From Spirometra erinaceieuropaei (taxonomy: Eukaryota > Platyhelminthes > Cestoda > Diphyllobothriidea > Diphyllobothriidae), in assembly GCA_902702965.1 (NCBI GenBank), contig CACRXP010000175.1, positions 212,627 to 276,626 of the forward strand: a stretch of DNA of 64,000 bases, given 5' to 3'. The notes below the pieces were generated by a model that had not been told where the DNA came from, made no database searches, and saw only the letters and a program-made list of their open reading frames with translations. The translations under genes and the position numbers were made by a program. Positions 35,330 through 47,032 of this stretch are shown here, in pieces (position 1 is the stretch's first letter; the number at the start of each line of letters is the position of its first letter).

Positions 35330-36400
35330 AATAGTCTCGTCTTGGCGGGGCTAGAACCGTCAAAATTCTCGACTGGATTCCGTCTGAAACCACTTCATTT
35401 TCACTAGGAGCGAAGATGCGGGTCCCAGGAAGTAGTCTTGAAGACGGAGACATGATCGCTGCGACAAGAGCATTTTCCGCCTGACGTTTCGGATTCCTGC
35501 ACGAACCTATCATCAGAGACAAAAGCAGATGCGAGTGGTTTATGCACAAGGGGATGAAGTATTTACAGGAAGCAGTCGCCATGCTACCGAATACCTATGA
35601 ACATTTACGGTTCCCTCCTTCATCCAGGGACGTCGCACTTGCTGTGCTAATTGCTTGATGACCGAAATTCGATGAACGAAACCGAAAGACCCGCCGTCAT
35701 GGTTAGAAACGTATGTAGTCGTTTATCGGGTCTGATGAAGTTGCGGACAAAGCAACTACGTCAGAGAAACCGGAAGACAGCTCCGAACGCGAATGGTCAA
35801 ACATGATGTAGTAGTGCGGAGAAATGATGTCAGCTCTCAAGTTGCGGATCATTCGACGAGATCCGTCCACAGATTCAAATTAGACGACGCCAAAATTCTC
35901 GCAAGAGGTGACAACCGCGTTAGCCGGGAAATACCTCAATCATGGTTTACTGGCACCCAGTTTATTAACAAGTGCAAGTACCTTCCCCTTCCCTAGTCTG
36001 TGCTGAAACTTCGACTAGGCAGAGTATTGAGCCACGCGGGGAGCGCACAAGTGAACACTTTTCCCAGCTCCAGGATCGGTGAATCAGATGCTGGATCAAT
36101 CGTCACATCAATACCCAACGCACGTGATGAAATTGCAGCAATTAACTACAAGAATGTCGGCCATCAAACCACTAGCACACCAAGTGCATCGAATCCGAAT
36201 GAAGGAAGGGGGGGGGGGTATGCGGCAGCATGACGACTACATCTTCTAAATATTTTAGCCCCTTTTGCATAAGCCACTCGTATCAACTTTTGTCACTGAT
36301 GATAGGTTCTGCAGGAATCCGAAAAGTTAGACCAATAATGCTCTTGTCCCACCGAAAATGTCTTCTTCTTTAACTCTTCATTTTGTCTTTTGCTAAAGAC
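35330..36400. mobile_element. Two Penelope-like fragments in inverted orientation (copy P3)
   Basis: Positions 35330-35680 carry the Penelope-like 3' end on the minus strand (CTGACGTTTCGGATTCCTGC at 35481). From about 35690 the plus strand carries the GIY-YIG region (start near 35740), KLDDAKILARGDNRVSREIP at 35878-35937, INKCKYLPLP and then a second 3' end (36300-36370). The 3' ends point outward, so the two parts form a foldback. A G tract lies at about 36209-36219. Frames are broken. Confidence 0.7.
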
Positions 36401-38020
36401 TTACTTGTGGGTGTTGCAAAAAGTGAGCTAATGTGGACATTTCAGCAGCACCGACACCTTGAGTCAGTACGAGGCAGCGAATGTCAACCTGCCAACGAAG
36501 AATCGACCGAGAACTCTACCGAACGACACCTATTTGGAATGACTACTAGGTGGTTATCCGTACTTTTTCGTACATGGCGCGCGAATTTTTAATCAATAAG
36601 GTTTAACATTCATTAAAAGTATCCGTTAAATGCGTACGCAGATACATGGACTATTTGTGAATGAATTGTGTGGTAGAAGATAGAAGGAGCGCATGAAGAG
36701 CCAGGAGAATGCAAGCAGCCTGCGTTTTCGAACTCCATTTTATGTCGTGGGCATTCGTCAACGTGGAGAGTGGTAAAATCCTATGCTCATAGTTATAATT
36801 TTTCACTCGCCTGCTTCTTATTTTTTAACTATTTATTTCGTCATTTTATGAGAGAACTTTATATGCGCTGTTAGCAGGAAAAGTGAAAATAAGGAATACC
36901 GACAAAAGAGAAAGAGGCACCTGACAGTGAATGAGGGATTTTCATAAGTGCACATTAAAACGCATTTTCAATTCATCGTCGCAGTATGACTTCTTAAACA
37001 GCAAAACGGACTCGCAGTTATTTAGCAGAAAACAGTTTGGTTTTCCGCCATCAACAATCAATGCATTAACAAACACTCGCTGCAATACGCAATCAGTAAT
37101 GAGGCATTTCCGGGAGTTTATTCGAAACAATAGCAATGCCATTGACGCCTCTGTGACCCTGACATTCGCAGACACGGAGGTCAAAAACTAAACATCTTCA
37201 CCCGTTGAAAGCGCACCAACAACGCCACATTACTGCAACTGGTTCACGATTCTGTACGCAAAGAATACAGAATCCTCCCGGGTGGCATCCAGTACCTTCT
37301 CCATGTATTCATAGTGACTAGGGTCTGCCTATGGCTAAAACCACCGCGACGAGGGCATTCAATACGGGCTTGACATCATGGCTGGCTGAAACCCGCAGAG
37401 GCATCCAGTCACGTTCAAAATATGTGCTCGCCCAGTATGATAAAACCCTCTAAAAAAACGCAATATTCCAGTGACTTTCGGGATAATCTTGGGCTTTTTA
37501 TTTACGTAGGTGAGGGCCGTAATTGTGCCCACTGAGTACATCAAAGAAAACTGACGATTGACAAGCAAATCGACCTCAGTCATGGAATAACGCCTCAGAT
37601 ACAGCTACGCTTAATTCACCGTGTCTCTACTGACTGAATACGGTTTGCGTGACTATTTGCCGGACTGACTACACACGCATAAGCTACAAACCCAGACACG
37701 CCTGTTTCGCCATTCTCGAATAGGGTTAGATGAAGAAAGCAGGATTGTTGCCTAAATTAACCTGGCCAGTAGTTACCCGGGTCAGTTTGTATTCTCGCAT
37801 ACCAGCGGCCGAGTGTTCATGCGGTGACGTTTAAGCGTGATTACCTGATTCATAAAGATTACTTTAACTGCATTTGAAAAGCGTCCAGATGCACATTTTA
37901 TTTTCTCTTCCCGTCTCCACACAATCAAATCTGAATTAAAGTAGATGCTCTCTAACGTCCAACTCAGCCCTTAAAAACCATATAAGTAGCAGAATAATGT
38001 TAGGCAGTTGACAGGGAAAA
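36401..38020. other. No supported gene
   Basis: Short frames only. The plus-strand frame 36931-37191 and the minus-strand frame 37359-37583 have no recognisable domain or family motif. Downstream of copy G no AATAAA is evident within 120 bp of the stop. Confidence 0.35.
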
Positions 38021-39850
38021 TTAGAATACAAAACACTTGGGCGAATTTTGTTGCAAGTATGCCCAGCCAGACAATGCGTGGACATTCGTGATGACAGCCG
38101 ATTTCCAATAAGATCTCTGCTTTTTCTCCGCAGTTTTCTGTACAAGTACATCATACAGATTGAGGAAGTTGAGTCTGGACACATGCATGGCGAAAGTTCT
38201 CTGGTACTTAAAAATCACATTTACTTCTGCATCCGCGCTGATGTTGGCTACTACAAGTTTTATTGTCTCTGGGCTCCCATACATCGGAAAAAGACGCTTC
38301 TAGGAAAAATTACAAGTCAAAGGATGGGAGCATTGCGCATTAGTTACCTGCCTTTCAAAGTTCACAGTGACGGCGGGAAATGTGATTTTACAAGAAACCC
38401 GAGCAAACCCACCCTCGGGGAATGCTTTGTTGAAAACGCAGTCATCACAGTATCCTGGAGTGTCGAACATCATTGAGAAGAACGTTTCGCTGATTGCGTC
38501 ATAGGGGACAGTAATCCTGATTTCCAAAAGACGCTCCAGATGAAGCTGCACAAAGTCTGTCAAATAAAGTCCATGCTTATGGCGAGGGCAATTTTCTTCA
38601 TTTGCAAAAAAACATAAAAATGGATGGACATTAGCAGGCGCGGAAAACGATGTTACCACATTAACATCTTGCGCGTTTTTAGCGCTATTGAATAGACAAA
38701 TATTCTTTAGGATGCGTGCCTGCATATATTAAGGGAGCTAACTCACGAAATGCCAGCAGAAATTTCGTAATGCGTTTCTGTTTCGAAAAGGTTAATTAAG
38801 TCCTGTTTTAAAACCAATCATCATGCAGCATAATTCTCTAATAATTTAATTACCCCAGGACACCGGCTTTTGAACAAACGTCTCTTCGGCTGCATCCAAA
38901 ACCATATTGCGTAAAACATGACTAAATAGGTAGCATTTGTTTTTTATTTATTTTCAATGTCCCTAAAGATTCAGTAATGTTTTATAGAAAACATTCATTA
39001 TTCTGCTCATTCGGTGGAAAATTACGTCTTCTTTAAATTTGACACTCAAAGGAAGTGTATAATTCGGTTTTAAGGGAGCTTGTAACTGTAGGATGTTTTA
39101 ATACCATGATATGACATTTTGTAAAACATCACGTCTCTGCCTTTACCAATATGGCTTGAAAAGTTAACAATGTGGCTCAAATCCATGGCCTCATTTTATG
39201 AACCCCATATAGTCCGCTCTTTATTTCGTAGAAATATGTTTGGTTTTCCGTATGCGAAAATTATGCCGTTTGTAGTATGGGTACCCTAAATGCAAGTGTA
39301 AGGGCAGGTGGAGTTCAGAATTATTCGGGAAGTGAAAAACTTATATAAAACGAAATTATATTTCCTTTCGAGTGTAAAATTAAAGAACGGCGTAATTTTT
39401 TATAAGAGGTAATTGAATATTTACGGGCATCGAAAATAAATGAAAAATGAATGCTAATTAAGTGGTCATTTTTACAGGATATGGTTTTTGGACACAGTCA
39501 GAAAAAGTTTATTCGAAAGCTGGTATCCTGAGATAACTGAATTAATACAGAAACTTGCTGCCTGAATTAATCTTTTAAAAACAAAAAAGCTTTTCGGAAT
39601 TTTTTGTTGACATTTAATGAGTTAGCTCACCTACTGTAGTTTAATAACGAATATACGGTATCAACGTGTACGGTGGCGATATAATATTTACTGTACTTAA
39701 TGTCATGTTTACAGGAAATGTCAGAATGCGTTGCCAAACGCAGAACAAGCTTATCTATTGTAGTGTTAAATGCGTACCGATTCGTTTGAAGCAGGCTTGA
39801 CATAAAATAGCGGAATTGAAAATCAAAATGAGCATTAGGTTCATGAGCAT
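38021..39850 (-). CDS. Secreted 4-Cys family protein, copy G (intact, diverged subgroup)
   Basis: Exons are 39850-39778, 38595-38348 and 38299-38021. Intron 2 is 48 bp (GTAACT...TCCTAG). Intron 1 is 1,182 bp and contains a complete foldback element. The product is 199 aa. The signal peptide is MLMNLMLILIFNSAILCQ.... Exon 2 reads ENCPRHKHGLYLTDFVQ...DDCVFNKAF...VSCKITFPAVTVNFERQ, and exon 3 NISAD...SYWKSAVITN...SPKCFVF. All four family cysteines and the sequon are kept, although the sequence differs widely from copies A, D and I. The CCAAT box (ATTGG at 39933-39937) is 83 bp from the ATG. An unspliced frame also runs from ATG 38725 into exon 2, but it lacks a clear signal peptide. Preservation despite the large intron insertion suggests selection. 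Confidence 0.75.
38735..39640. mobile_element. Foldback element FB2 in intron 1 of copy G
   Basis: Inverted ends of about 300-350 bp (38735-39090 and 39330-39640) flank a 240-bp centre that matches the FB1 centre in opposite orientation, for example GTTAACAATGTGGCTCAAAT near 39164. No coding frame. Decay is greater than in FB1. Confidence 0.7.
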
Positions 39851-41815
39851 GCTGAGTGCTCTGCCACACAACCAATTGTCTAATGTTTGAGTGAGGCCGC
39901 AGGACTTTAATACTACGAGCTGCGAACTGTCGATTGGTCCTACCTCTTCATAGATTCCTTGCAGCCTGCTTTGATGTTTTTTTAACACCAACGAGGGATT
40001 TTCACGTGCAAGGGCCGCAGAACATGACGAATAAACCCGTGTCCCAGTGTCTGGGGCATTAAGCTTTATGTTTGGTTCTTTTGCCTTACTTGACGAGCGG
40101 CGTATTAGCATGTTCGGCTGCATTGGAGGTCATGATATAATGATGTCGTTTGAGACAAGAAGGTGTCTTACTGCAGAACCCACCAGACAATAACAATTCT
40201 TGCTTTCTCTAGTCCGCATTATGTAGTGCCCTTCACGGCAGCACTGCTCTGATTAACTGCGAGTTTTGGATGGTTTTATAGAGGGAAGGCAGAAGGTCCA
40301 AGCCAGTGTTCGTCTCTATTTGAGGGATTCGGTAGGTGTCTGTGTCGGAGAGAATGAGCGAGCTGTTGAGGACACTTCGGCGTTTCAGACTTCTATTTCG
40401 TCATCGCAAATGCTCTTCCGTCAGAAATGAGCAGTTGAGGGGTGCCTTTGTCAGTGGAGTTACGCGTCCTCCAGCACGCGTCATATTAACTGGCGACAAA
40501 ATACTAGCGCTTATACGTGCAGTTACAGTTAGAAAATAATGGAATATGTTCATTATAGCGCATCTTAGGCGCTGTCAGTTTCCTCTAAACACAGAAAAAA
40601 TACCTCAGCCAAACTTATCCATTCGGGCTGCTCTTTGAATTCATTTATTTTGTGTGTCTGTTTACTCAATATAGCGCAAATAGGTAGTTAGCTTTAAGTT
40701 AAAAAACCTGATTTCCGAGGCAAAATAATGGCAAAAATTAGAAAGGAGAATGACATAAAATAGAGGCTTTCGTGTTTGACGTAATTTTTGAGGTCAAGAA
40801 CCTTGTTTTAATCAGCGATAACTTTTTGTAGATTATTCTTGACGCCGAAACACTTGCGGTCCGCTCACTGACAATCGACATCCCGATAAGCCAAACTCTT
40901 GCATACTTTTCTACTTACCCGCTGGCGTTTATGTTTCTAGCCGCGTTATGTTACAATCACTTCACCGCAACCATTTTTCGGTCCTTGACTGTTGTTCACG
41001 TTCTATCTATATGCTTCTCTGCATCGTTACTCCTCCCCAGACTAGCAGCCGGAACGGATGAATTTATACCAAGAACACGGAACTTTCTCTGGAAGGTCGT
41101 AATTAAAGGTGTCAGAAGAATATTGAATCAGGCATCGAATTTTTCCGGGTAATATGCATTATAGGAAATTTTGTTAACTGTTGTTTTCGATCTAATAGAG
41201 TTTTACGTAGTTTTATTATGGTCATAATATAGCCCTTTCAGACCAAATTCCATACCCATGAATTGCTTTGATGCATGTTCTATCTTTTTAAAAAAGGAAT
41301 GTGTATTGATATTCAAAGAAGGATCTTTGTGGTTTTATTCTAAATTTTTCTCGGTTTGACGTTTTCGGACAGAAATTGGGAGAACATTCCAGATATTCGC
41401 ATACCTTATGGAGTAGAAATTTGATCGTTACGACTTCTTAAATTTGGGGATTTGTAAATAATCTTCGTTGCTTCTACTGTTTTGGTGGGCTTTTTGATTT
41501 GTTATTTATTTTATTTTGAGTATATCTTAGTCATTTGTGACCTTGAGTAAGAAATCTAGATCATGTTGTAGCCTTCTGATCTAGAGGTGGCAAAGACCTT
41601 ATTTATGGTATGGCTCTGATCTTGGACCCTGAGTTCCAGGACATTTTGACAAACATCTGGTAAAGTGTCTCTTAATGCCTTCTAGTTTCTTTAAGTGAAA
41701 GCACTCTTAGGGGGCTTTTAACCTGCAAATGTGTGCTAAAACCTGTGGGCTGGAAGGGCTATCTCAATATCTTCAGGAGGACGCTTCAGACTCCATTGGA
41801 TTCACCTTAATCTGG
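39851..41815. other. 5' flank of copy G, then no supported gene
   Basis: Only the CCAAT region (about 39925-39960) is shared with other copies. The frames at 40336-40539 and 40931-41152 have no recognisable domain. Confidence 0.35.
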
Positions 41816-41819
41816 ACCC

Positions 41820-42060
41820 CAGTACGATCCGATTCTGTTGGAATCCGGGCCGCTCTTTCCTGCTAGTATGTACACATGTTTTCCATGAAGGTAAAGCGGC
41901 ACACACCCAGTGGCCGAGATGTCTTGCTAGATGTCTTTTCCGTCGTGGGACGCGCCAGTAGCGGTTTGGTGTAGCACTTAGCATCCCTGCCTTCCAGGAA
42001 GTCGATCCGCGTTCGACTCTCGGCACTCACAGGCCTCCCTCTCCTCCATTTGTTTTTCAA
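41820..42060 (+). mobile_element. tRNA-like SINE, second family (copy 1)
   Basis: Matches 44595-44830 in opposite orientation. A B-box-like GCGTTCGACTCTC lies at about 42009 and an upstream A-box-like region at about 41955. Conserved tail: CAGGCCTCCCTCTCCTCC. tRNA folding is not convincing, so the tRNA origin is inference. Confidence 0.5.
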
Positions 42061-42311
42061 TAATACGTCTTTTGTTTAACCATGTATCAACAGCCTGTCG
42101 TGTTCTATATTTCTTTTTCAGCACTTGGGACATGTGTGATTTACGCGCAGGCATGAATGGACTAGATTCGGGTGATTTTTTTGAACCCATGCTTACCGAG
42201 GGGGCTTGTCTATGCGCAAAGTCCTCTGAATGCTTCCCATTCCTTCTTTTGAAAACAGTGAATTAAGAAAGCCCAAGTGAGTGAATGTACGTCAGATAAA
42301 AACTGAACGTT

Positions 42312-42313
<2 letters not shown>

Positions 42314-42365
<52 letters not shown>
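42314..42365. repeat. (TA)n microsatellite
   Basis: About 52 bp of uninterrupted TA dinucleotides. Frames translating it as Tyr-Ile repeats are artefacts. Confidence 0.95.
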
Positions 42366-42368
<3 letters not shown>

Positions 42369-42747
42369 ATACCAATATTTTGTTGATTCTGTCCATAAAT
42401 CGCACCACTCGGCGCACATTAATGTACACCCTGGTGAAACTTCTGGATGCCATGTATCACATATTTTGCCTGATTTACCATGCCAAAGACGAAGGAACTA
42501 ACTTAAAGCCCAGACAACTTTCCTATCTTCCATGGTTGCTGTTGTCCGCCGCATCCACCTACGTGTTCGAAGACAACCAGGCGAAAAATAGAGGCTTATA
42601 AAGCTGCCAATTGTTAGAGATAGGAGAATATGGAAAGAGTTTAGGATAAAGTGGTCACTAATCACGCATTGATGTTCAATCGTACTAAAATCCTGCAGTC
42701 TCGCACGCATTCACTTGACAAATTGAATTCATGGTAGTACACTCACG

Positions 42748-44561
42748 ATGCATATGATTCCTTTCTGGCTTTTGATCCTGACTGCTCCTCTTCTCTGCCA
42801 ACCCCGCTTCCCACGACTCGGTAAATGTCAAACGTTCGCCCTTAGACGTTTCAATTAAATGCATGCCAGCAGACCATCTGCATATTCATCTTATTCAATC
42901 CCCGTTCTGATTGACTTCTAAATTCTTTCATCTTTGAATGCCATGTTGAAAATCTGTATAAACTGTTTCTCGGTTAAAGCTGAAATATTCTAAAAATAGT
43001 TACCGTCAAGCAAACATAGACAACAAGACTTATTGGTACGGAAACAGCTCACGACCTTTTTTCACGTATCACCTTTAATTTAATAACATAATATTAATTT
43101 TTTAATTAAAGACCCTTCGTGGTCCTATCAAAGCATTTAATAAAATAGATAAGGAGTGGACGGCGGTGGAATTAGACTACTTAGGTCACTTCACGTCGCA
43201 ATAGAAAAACAGTGGGGGAGAATATAAGGAGCAAAGGATTGTAAAAATCCAAGAACCATGGAGTCCCTCGGCGGGGCTAGGTCTATCACATGCGGTACAT
43301 TCGTATATTCCGGGTGCATGTTCTGGAGAAGATGGAGTTAGTTCATAATCCGATGCAAAATGTTTGATAGCATAACAATTCTGTTGTATATGCATGTCTT
43401 TAATTCAGTCAGGGCATAGCGTGCTCCAGAGTAGTGTACTATCAAGCACTGTTTATAGAAGCAAACTGCGAGTTCCAGGAAGCAGCTCCGAAAAAGAAGA
43501 AGAAGAAGATGGTGTGATCCCTGGAACAATAAGTTTATCGGCTTGACGTCCCGAATTCTCACACGAACCCATCACCAAAGACGGTCGCAGGTAAAGGTAG
43601 TGGAGGCACAAAAACTGAAGTTTTTATAGAACTTAGCTGTCGTGGGGCCATACGCGAACTACAATTAACAGCTCTTTTCGCGGGTCGTAAGTAAGGCGAT
43701 GATGGCTCGTCAGTCCGCTTCCGAGTCGTTAATTGCTGCAATTTCATCATCCGTGTTGGTTGTCGAAGTGATGGTTACACTGCGATTCGTTCCGCTTTCA
43801 ACAGGAACGTTGAGCGCCAGCGTGACTAATTTCCCTGCTCAGAGGATGTCTCAGTACTGAATATGGTATCGGGAGGTCATTGCACTTGTTGATAGATTGC
43901 CAGCCTACGAATAATGTTTCGAGAACCTCGCGGCTCACGTGGTGGTCAGATCTTGTGAGGATTTCGGATTCTTGAAACTTGAACATATGGCCGCGTTTTG
44001 TGTCATCTGAGAGCTGTCGTCATTCTACCTGACCTACACTGTTTGCTAAGTCATGCGCGTCCGGAGTAATCTCCCAGTTTCTCCGACGCTGTTCCTCCGT
44101 CCGCAACTGCCCCAGATCCAGTAAAAGACTCCAAACTCCAAGCATTGTCAACGCCCGACACTTTTTGATGCAGAATCGCCTTTTACATTTTAAAAAACAA
44201 ATAAAAATGCCCACACCACAATCACGGAATTTATTTGGCTAATTTTGTGGAACACCGTGTGAAATCAGGACCGTTCTGCCCAAATCGAGATCGGCATGAC
44301 GACATTTTAAATGATCTTCCACATTTTCGGCTTCTCTGATGACTGTCCTCTCAAGAAAGGCATCTGTCAAGGTAAATTTGGACAGTTTACCTGTGAAGGC
44401 ATTTTTCCTGCCGATATCATGTACTTTAGGAAAACGGTAAATTTACCTGATGCCAAGTTCATTCACATAAAAGTATCCTGGATTTCCTATTTACAGTAGC
44501 GCATGCTTTTGGAGACAGTGGAACTTCAACTTCACAACGTCAGCACAAATACCGAAGTCCT
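42748..44561 (+). pseudogene. 4-Cys family pseudogene, copy J
   Basis: Exon 1 (42748-42820, MHMIPFWLLILTAPLLCQ..., 73 nt, donor GTAAAT) is intact. Exon 2 (about 44203-44436) begins CPHHNHGIYLANFVEH, then loses frame with a net deletion of about 14 bases. It resumes as FGFSDDCPLKKGI...FGQFTCEGIFPADI, and the usual acceptor AAAG is replaced by AAAT. Exon 3 begins after ATTTACAG at 44497 with an in-frame TAG, continues LLETVELQLHNVSTNTEV, and is cut off at about 44561 by a SINE. Intron 1 contains a Penelope-like fragment. The copy is clearly non-functional, although its signal exon survives. Confidence 0.75.
43450..44140 (-). mobile_element. Penelope-like fragment in intron 1 of copy J (copy P4)
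   Basis: The minus strand carries the 3' end block (about 43470-43575) and a frame reading MFKFQESEILTRSDHHVSREVLE...SINKCNDLPIPYSVL (43860-43986), the region that follows the GIY-YIG domain in the other copies. Frames are broken. Confidence 0.7.
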
Positions 44562-44569
44562 GGCACACA

Positions 44570-44830
44570 GAAGAGCCCTCCCCTTTCCAGTATGTCTGCG
44601 CAAAAGGCACCTGGTATGGAAAGAGGTGATAAGAAAAGGAGGCCTGCGTGTGCCGGGAGTCGAAACCGGATCGACTGCTTGGACGGCAGCCATGCGAACC
44701 TCTACAACACACACGCTTCTGGCGTCACCCACGACAGAACTGACATCTGGCAAAACTTCGGCCGATCGCTAGGCGGAAGTATGCCCACTGGGTGCGTAAT
44801 TCTTTGTCTTCACGGGCTTCACGTGCACTG
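44570..44830 (-). mobile_element. tRNA-like SINE, second family (copy 2)
   Basis: Reverse complement of the 41820-42060 family. The B-box-like GTTTCGACTCCCGGC lies at about 44650. It begins within a few bases of where exon 3 of copy J stops matching the family. Confidence 0.5.
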
Positions 44831-45359
44831 TTCTAGGTTAAAAGGTCTGGAGGTGTGTGCTATGTGTTGGAAAGCACTTTTACCGGATAAGTGAGAAGAC
44901 CAGAGACAACATTTTTCAGTTGAACACGGGAGCAGATTGTGATGAGGATAAGTTAGATGTCACTTATTAGTAGATTTTTTGCAATCAGCCTGATATCAGG
45001 CGAGACTACGTACGTTCGATCTTGCCATTAAAGATCCGATATCGAAGACACTTAGACAAAAAATGGCGTTAGTGGATTAACCCTGTTTCAAAACAAATTT
45101 CTTGTCTAAATTTTTACATGCTCACGAATGCTCATCTCTTTCCTCAATAAATAAAGTAGTTAAAATCGTGAAAATCTATTATTTGTGGAATAATGCCTAT
45201 GGAAATTCACGAAACGCTATCCGTCCAACTACTGTACTTAATGATCCAATTAGTGTATGATGATGTTGTATATCACAGTGGCCAATGTGGTGCACATATG
45301 ATTCGATGATAGGGTATGTTTTTTTGGAAATAAATAATGAAATTATGAGATTTTAAGAC

Positions 45360-45900
45360 CGCGGAAAGTGTATCCATTAGACAACGCCTCCGCCGATTTA
45401 TGAACCCTATAATGCGACTTTTTAAAAAGGATGCATAATTCTGTGATATGCCCTACAAAGATTATGTACAGTCCGTAATTTGGAAAGTCTAAATATAAGC
45501 CCAATATAAGGTATAGAAAATAAGTCGGAAAATCGCTATGCATTTTTTGGTCTCATCACCCCTCTTAAGTAGTCTTTTCTACTTCAAGATACATTTTGGA
45601 TTTTCGGTCAACATTTTCTGGGATAGCATCGGACCGTTTGACGCTAGCACTCAATTCAGGACAGATTTCACATGCTTATATTTTCAGCAGAATATGTTTT
45701 TCCAACTTTAGGTTCTTTGTCTCTCGGAGGCCGAGAGCAGATTGAGGGCGAAATTCTGACAAAATTTGCCGTTGTCATTGATGCGTGCTGACGGATAATG
45801 CGGGATTTTATGAGCACAAACATATCCCTCGTCTTCAGACACCTGACCCCATTCTGACTATGATTACCCCACCCAGTGACAAGTGAAAGCACCCTGCGAG
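45360..45900 (+). repeat. Dispersed repeat R2, longest copy
   Basis: About 540 bp matching 59345-59800 in full and 10060-10330 and 23760-23990 in part. Shared blocks include TTTATGAGCACAAACAT at about 45807. The preceding 44890-45359 and the following 45901-46550 show no supported gene. Confidence 0.55.
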
Positions 45901-46559
45901 AATTAACAGTATTATTCGAGTGCGCATAAATCACCCACTAAATGCTGTGTCCTCCAGCGCCAGCGACACGCGGGATGCATGTCTAGGCAAATAAGGTACT
46001 TTACAATTGGATTGACCCGGTTGAATTTTGGGAGACCTGAACGCCAAAAACAGTGAATGCATGAAATAAACTCTGTTTAAATGTTCCCTATATAGCCTTC
46101 CAATTCAGACACCGCTTGGCCGACATGGAGGCTGAGGTGGGGCGAAATGTCAACTGCACTATCATATGGCAGAATGCTTCATACCTAGTCAGTATTTTCT
46201 ACATTCCAACGTTCACCCTCGTAAATCTGGTTAACCTACCCGTCAAGCACATGGCCTCCATCTAGTCTTGAATATGTTATGGCATTATATGGGATGGAAT
46301 GCACCGGCCATCTGACTCTCTTCGGCCGGTTTGGCTCCAGTGCAGTGGCAGTCGAGGTCAGTCTGCTAGACGGCAGTACGTTTACACCTCACTTAAATAT
46401 ATTCCAGGAGTGTTGCTGGATTTCCCTTCAAAGGCATTGTCCCTCGGTGGCAACGACCTCGGGATTATATTTCTGGACAGACACATATTTGTTGATACTT
46501 AGACTGACCTCCCTGAGGCTAGGGAAACTGAAAGTTAAAAATATTTAGCGGACGGGAGG

Positions 46560-46810
46560 AATTCAGTTTAGATGGCAACGCAGTCATTGTTGGCATCAGG
46601 ATTAGGGTGGGTTTTAAACGTAGGAGATGAAATGTGTGTTGACGCTAACGGAAATCCCTACCAATTTTCGGAAAATTCGATTTGGTAGGTTTAATATTAG
46701 TGGTAGTGCTAGGAGTAAAATAAGGACAGGGGATTCATTTCGCATACAAGCCGGCCTTAACTTATTAACCACTTTGACGGACATGAGAGTAACTTCGCCG
46801 AAGTAGACCA
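46560..46810 (-). repeat. Dispersed repeat R3
   Basis: Inverted match to 28190-28380 and 62060-62270, for example AAATAAGGACAGGGGATTCA at about 46718 against the reverse of CCCCTTGTCCTTATTTTA. 46500-46560 also resembles 49357-49420 (TTAGACTGACCTC). No coding capacity. Confidence 0.5.
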
Positions 46811-47032
46811 ACTGTCTACAGCCTTAGTCTTATGCAGGTGTTAGAAACTACGACATTAAGCCGCAGTCTAGAATTGATAGTCGAGAATTTAGACACCAGT
46901 AGACAGAGACTTGTAATCAGTGCGGAATGAATGGACAGGAGGTTTGAGCAAGTTGGCAGTCGCTCGAGGGGCACAGTTCCGGTGCCCTTGGCGTAGGCGT
47001 CCAGCCAAGTGCGCCATTTGGCCAAACAGTCA

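Noticed and set aside
42281..42419. Tyr-Ile repeat protein
   Set aside because: Translation of a (TA)n microsatellite.
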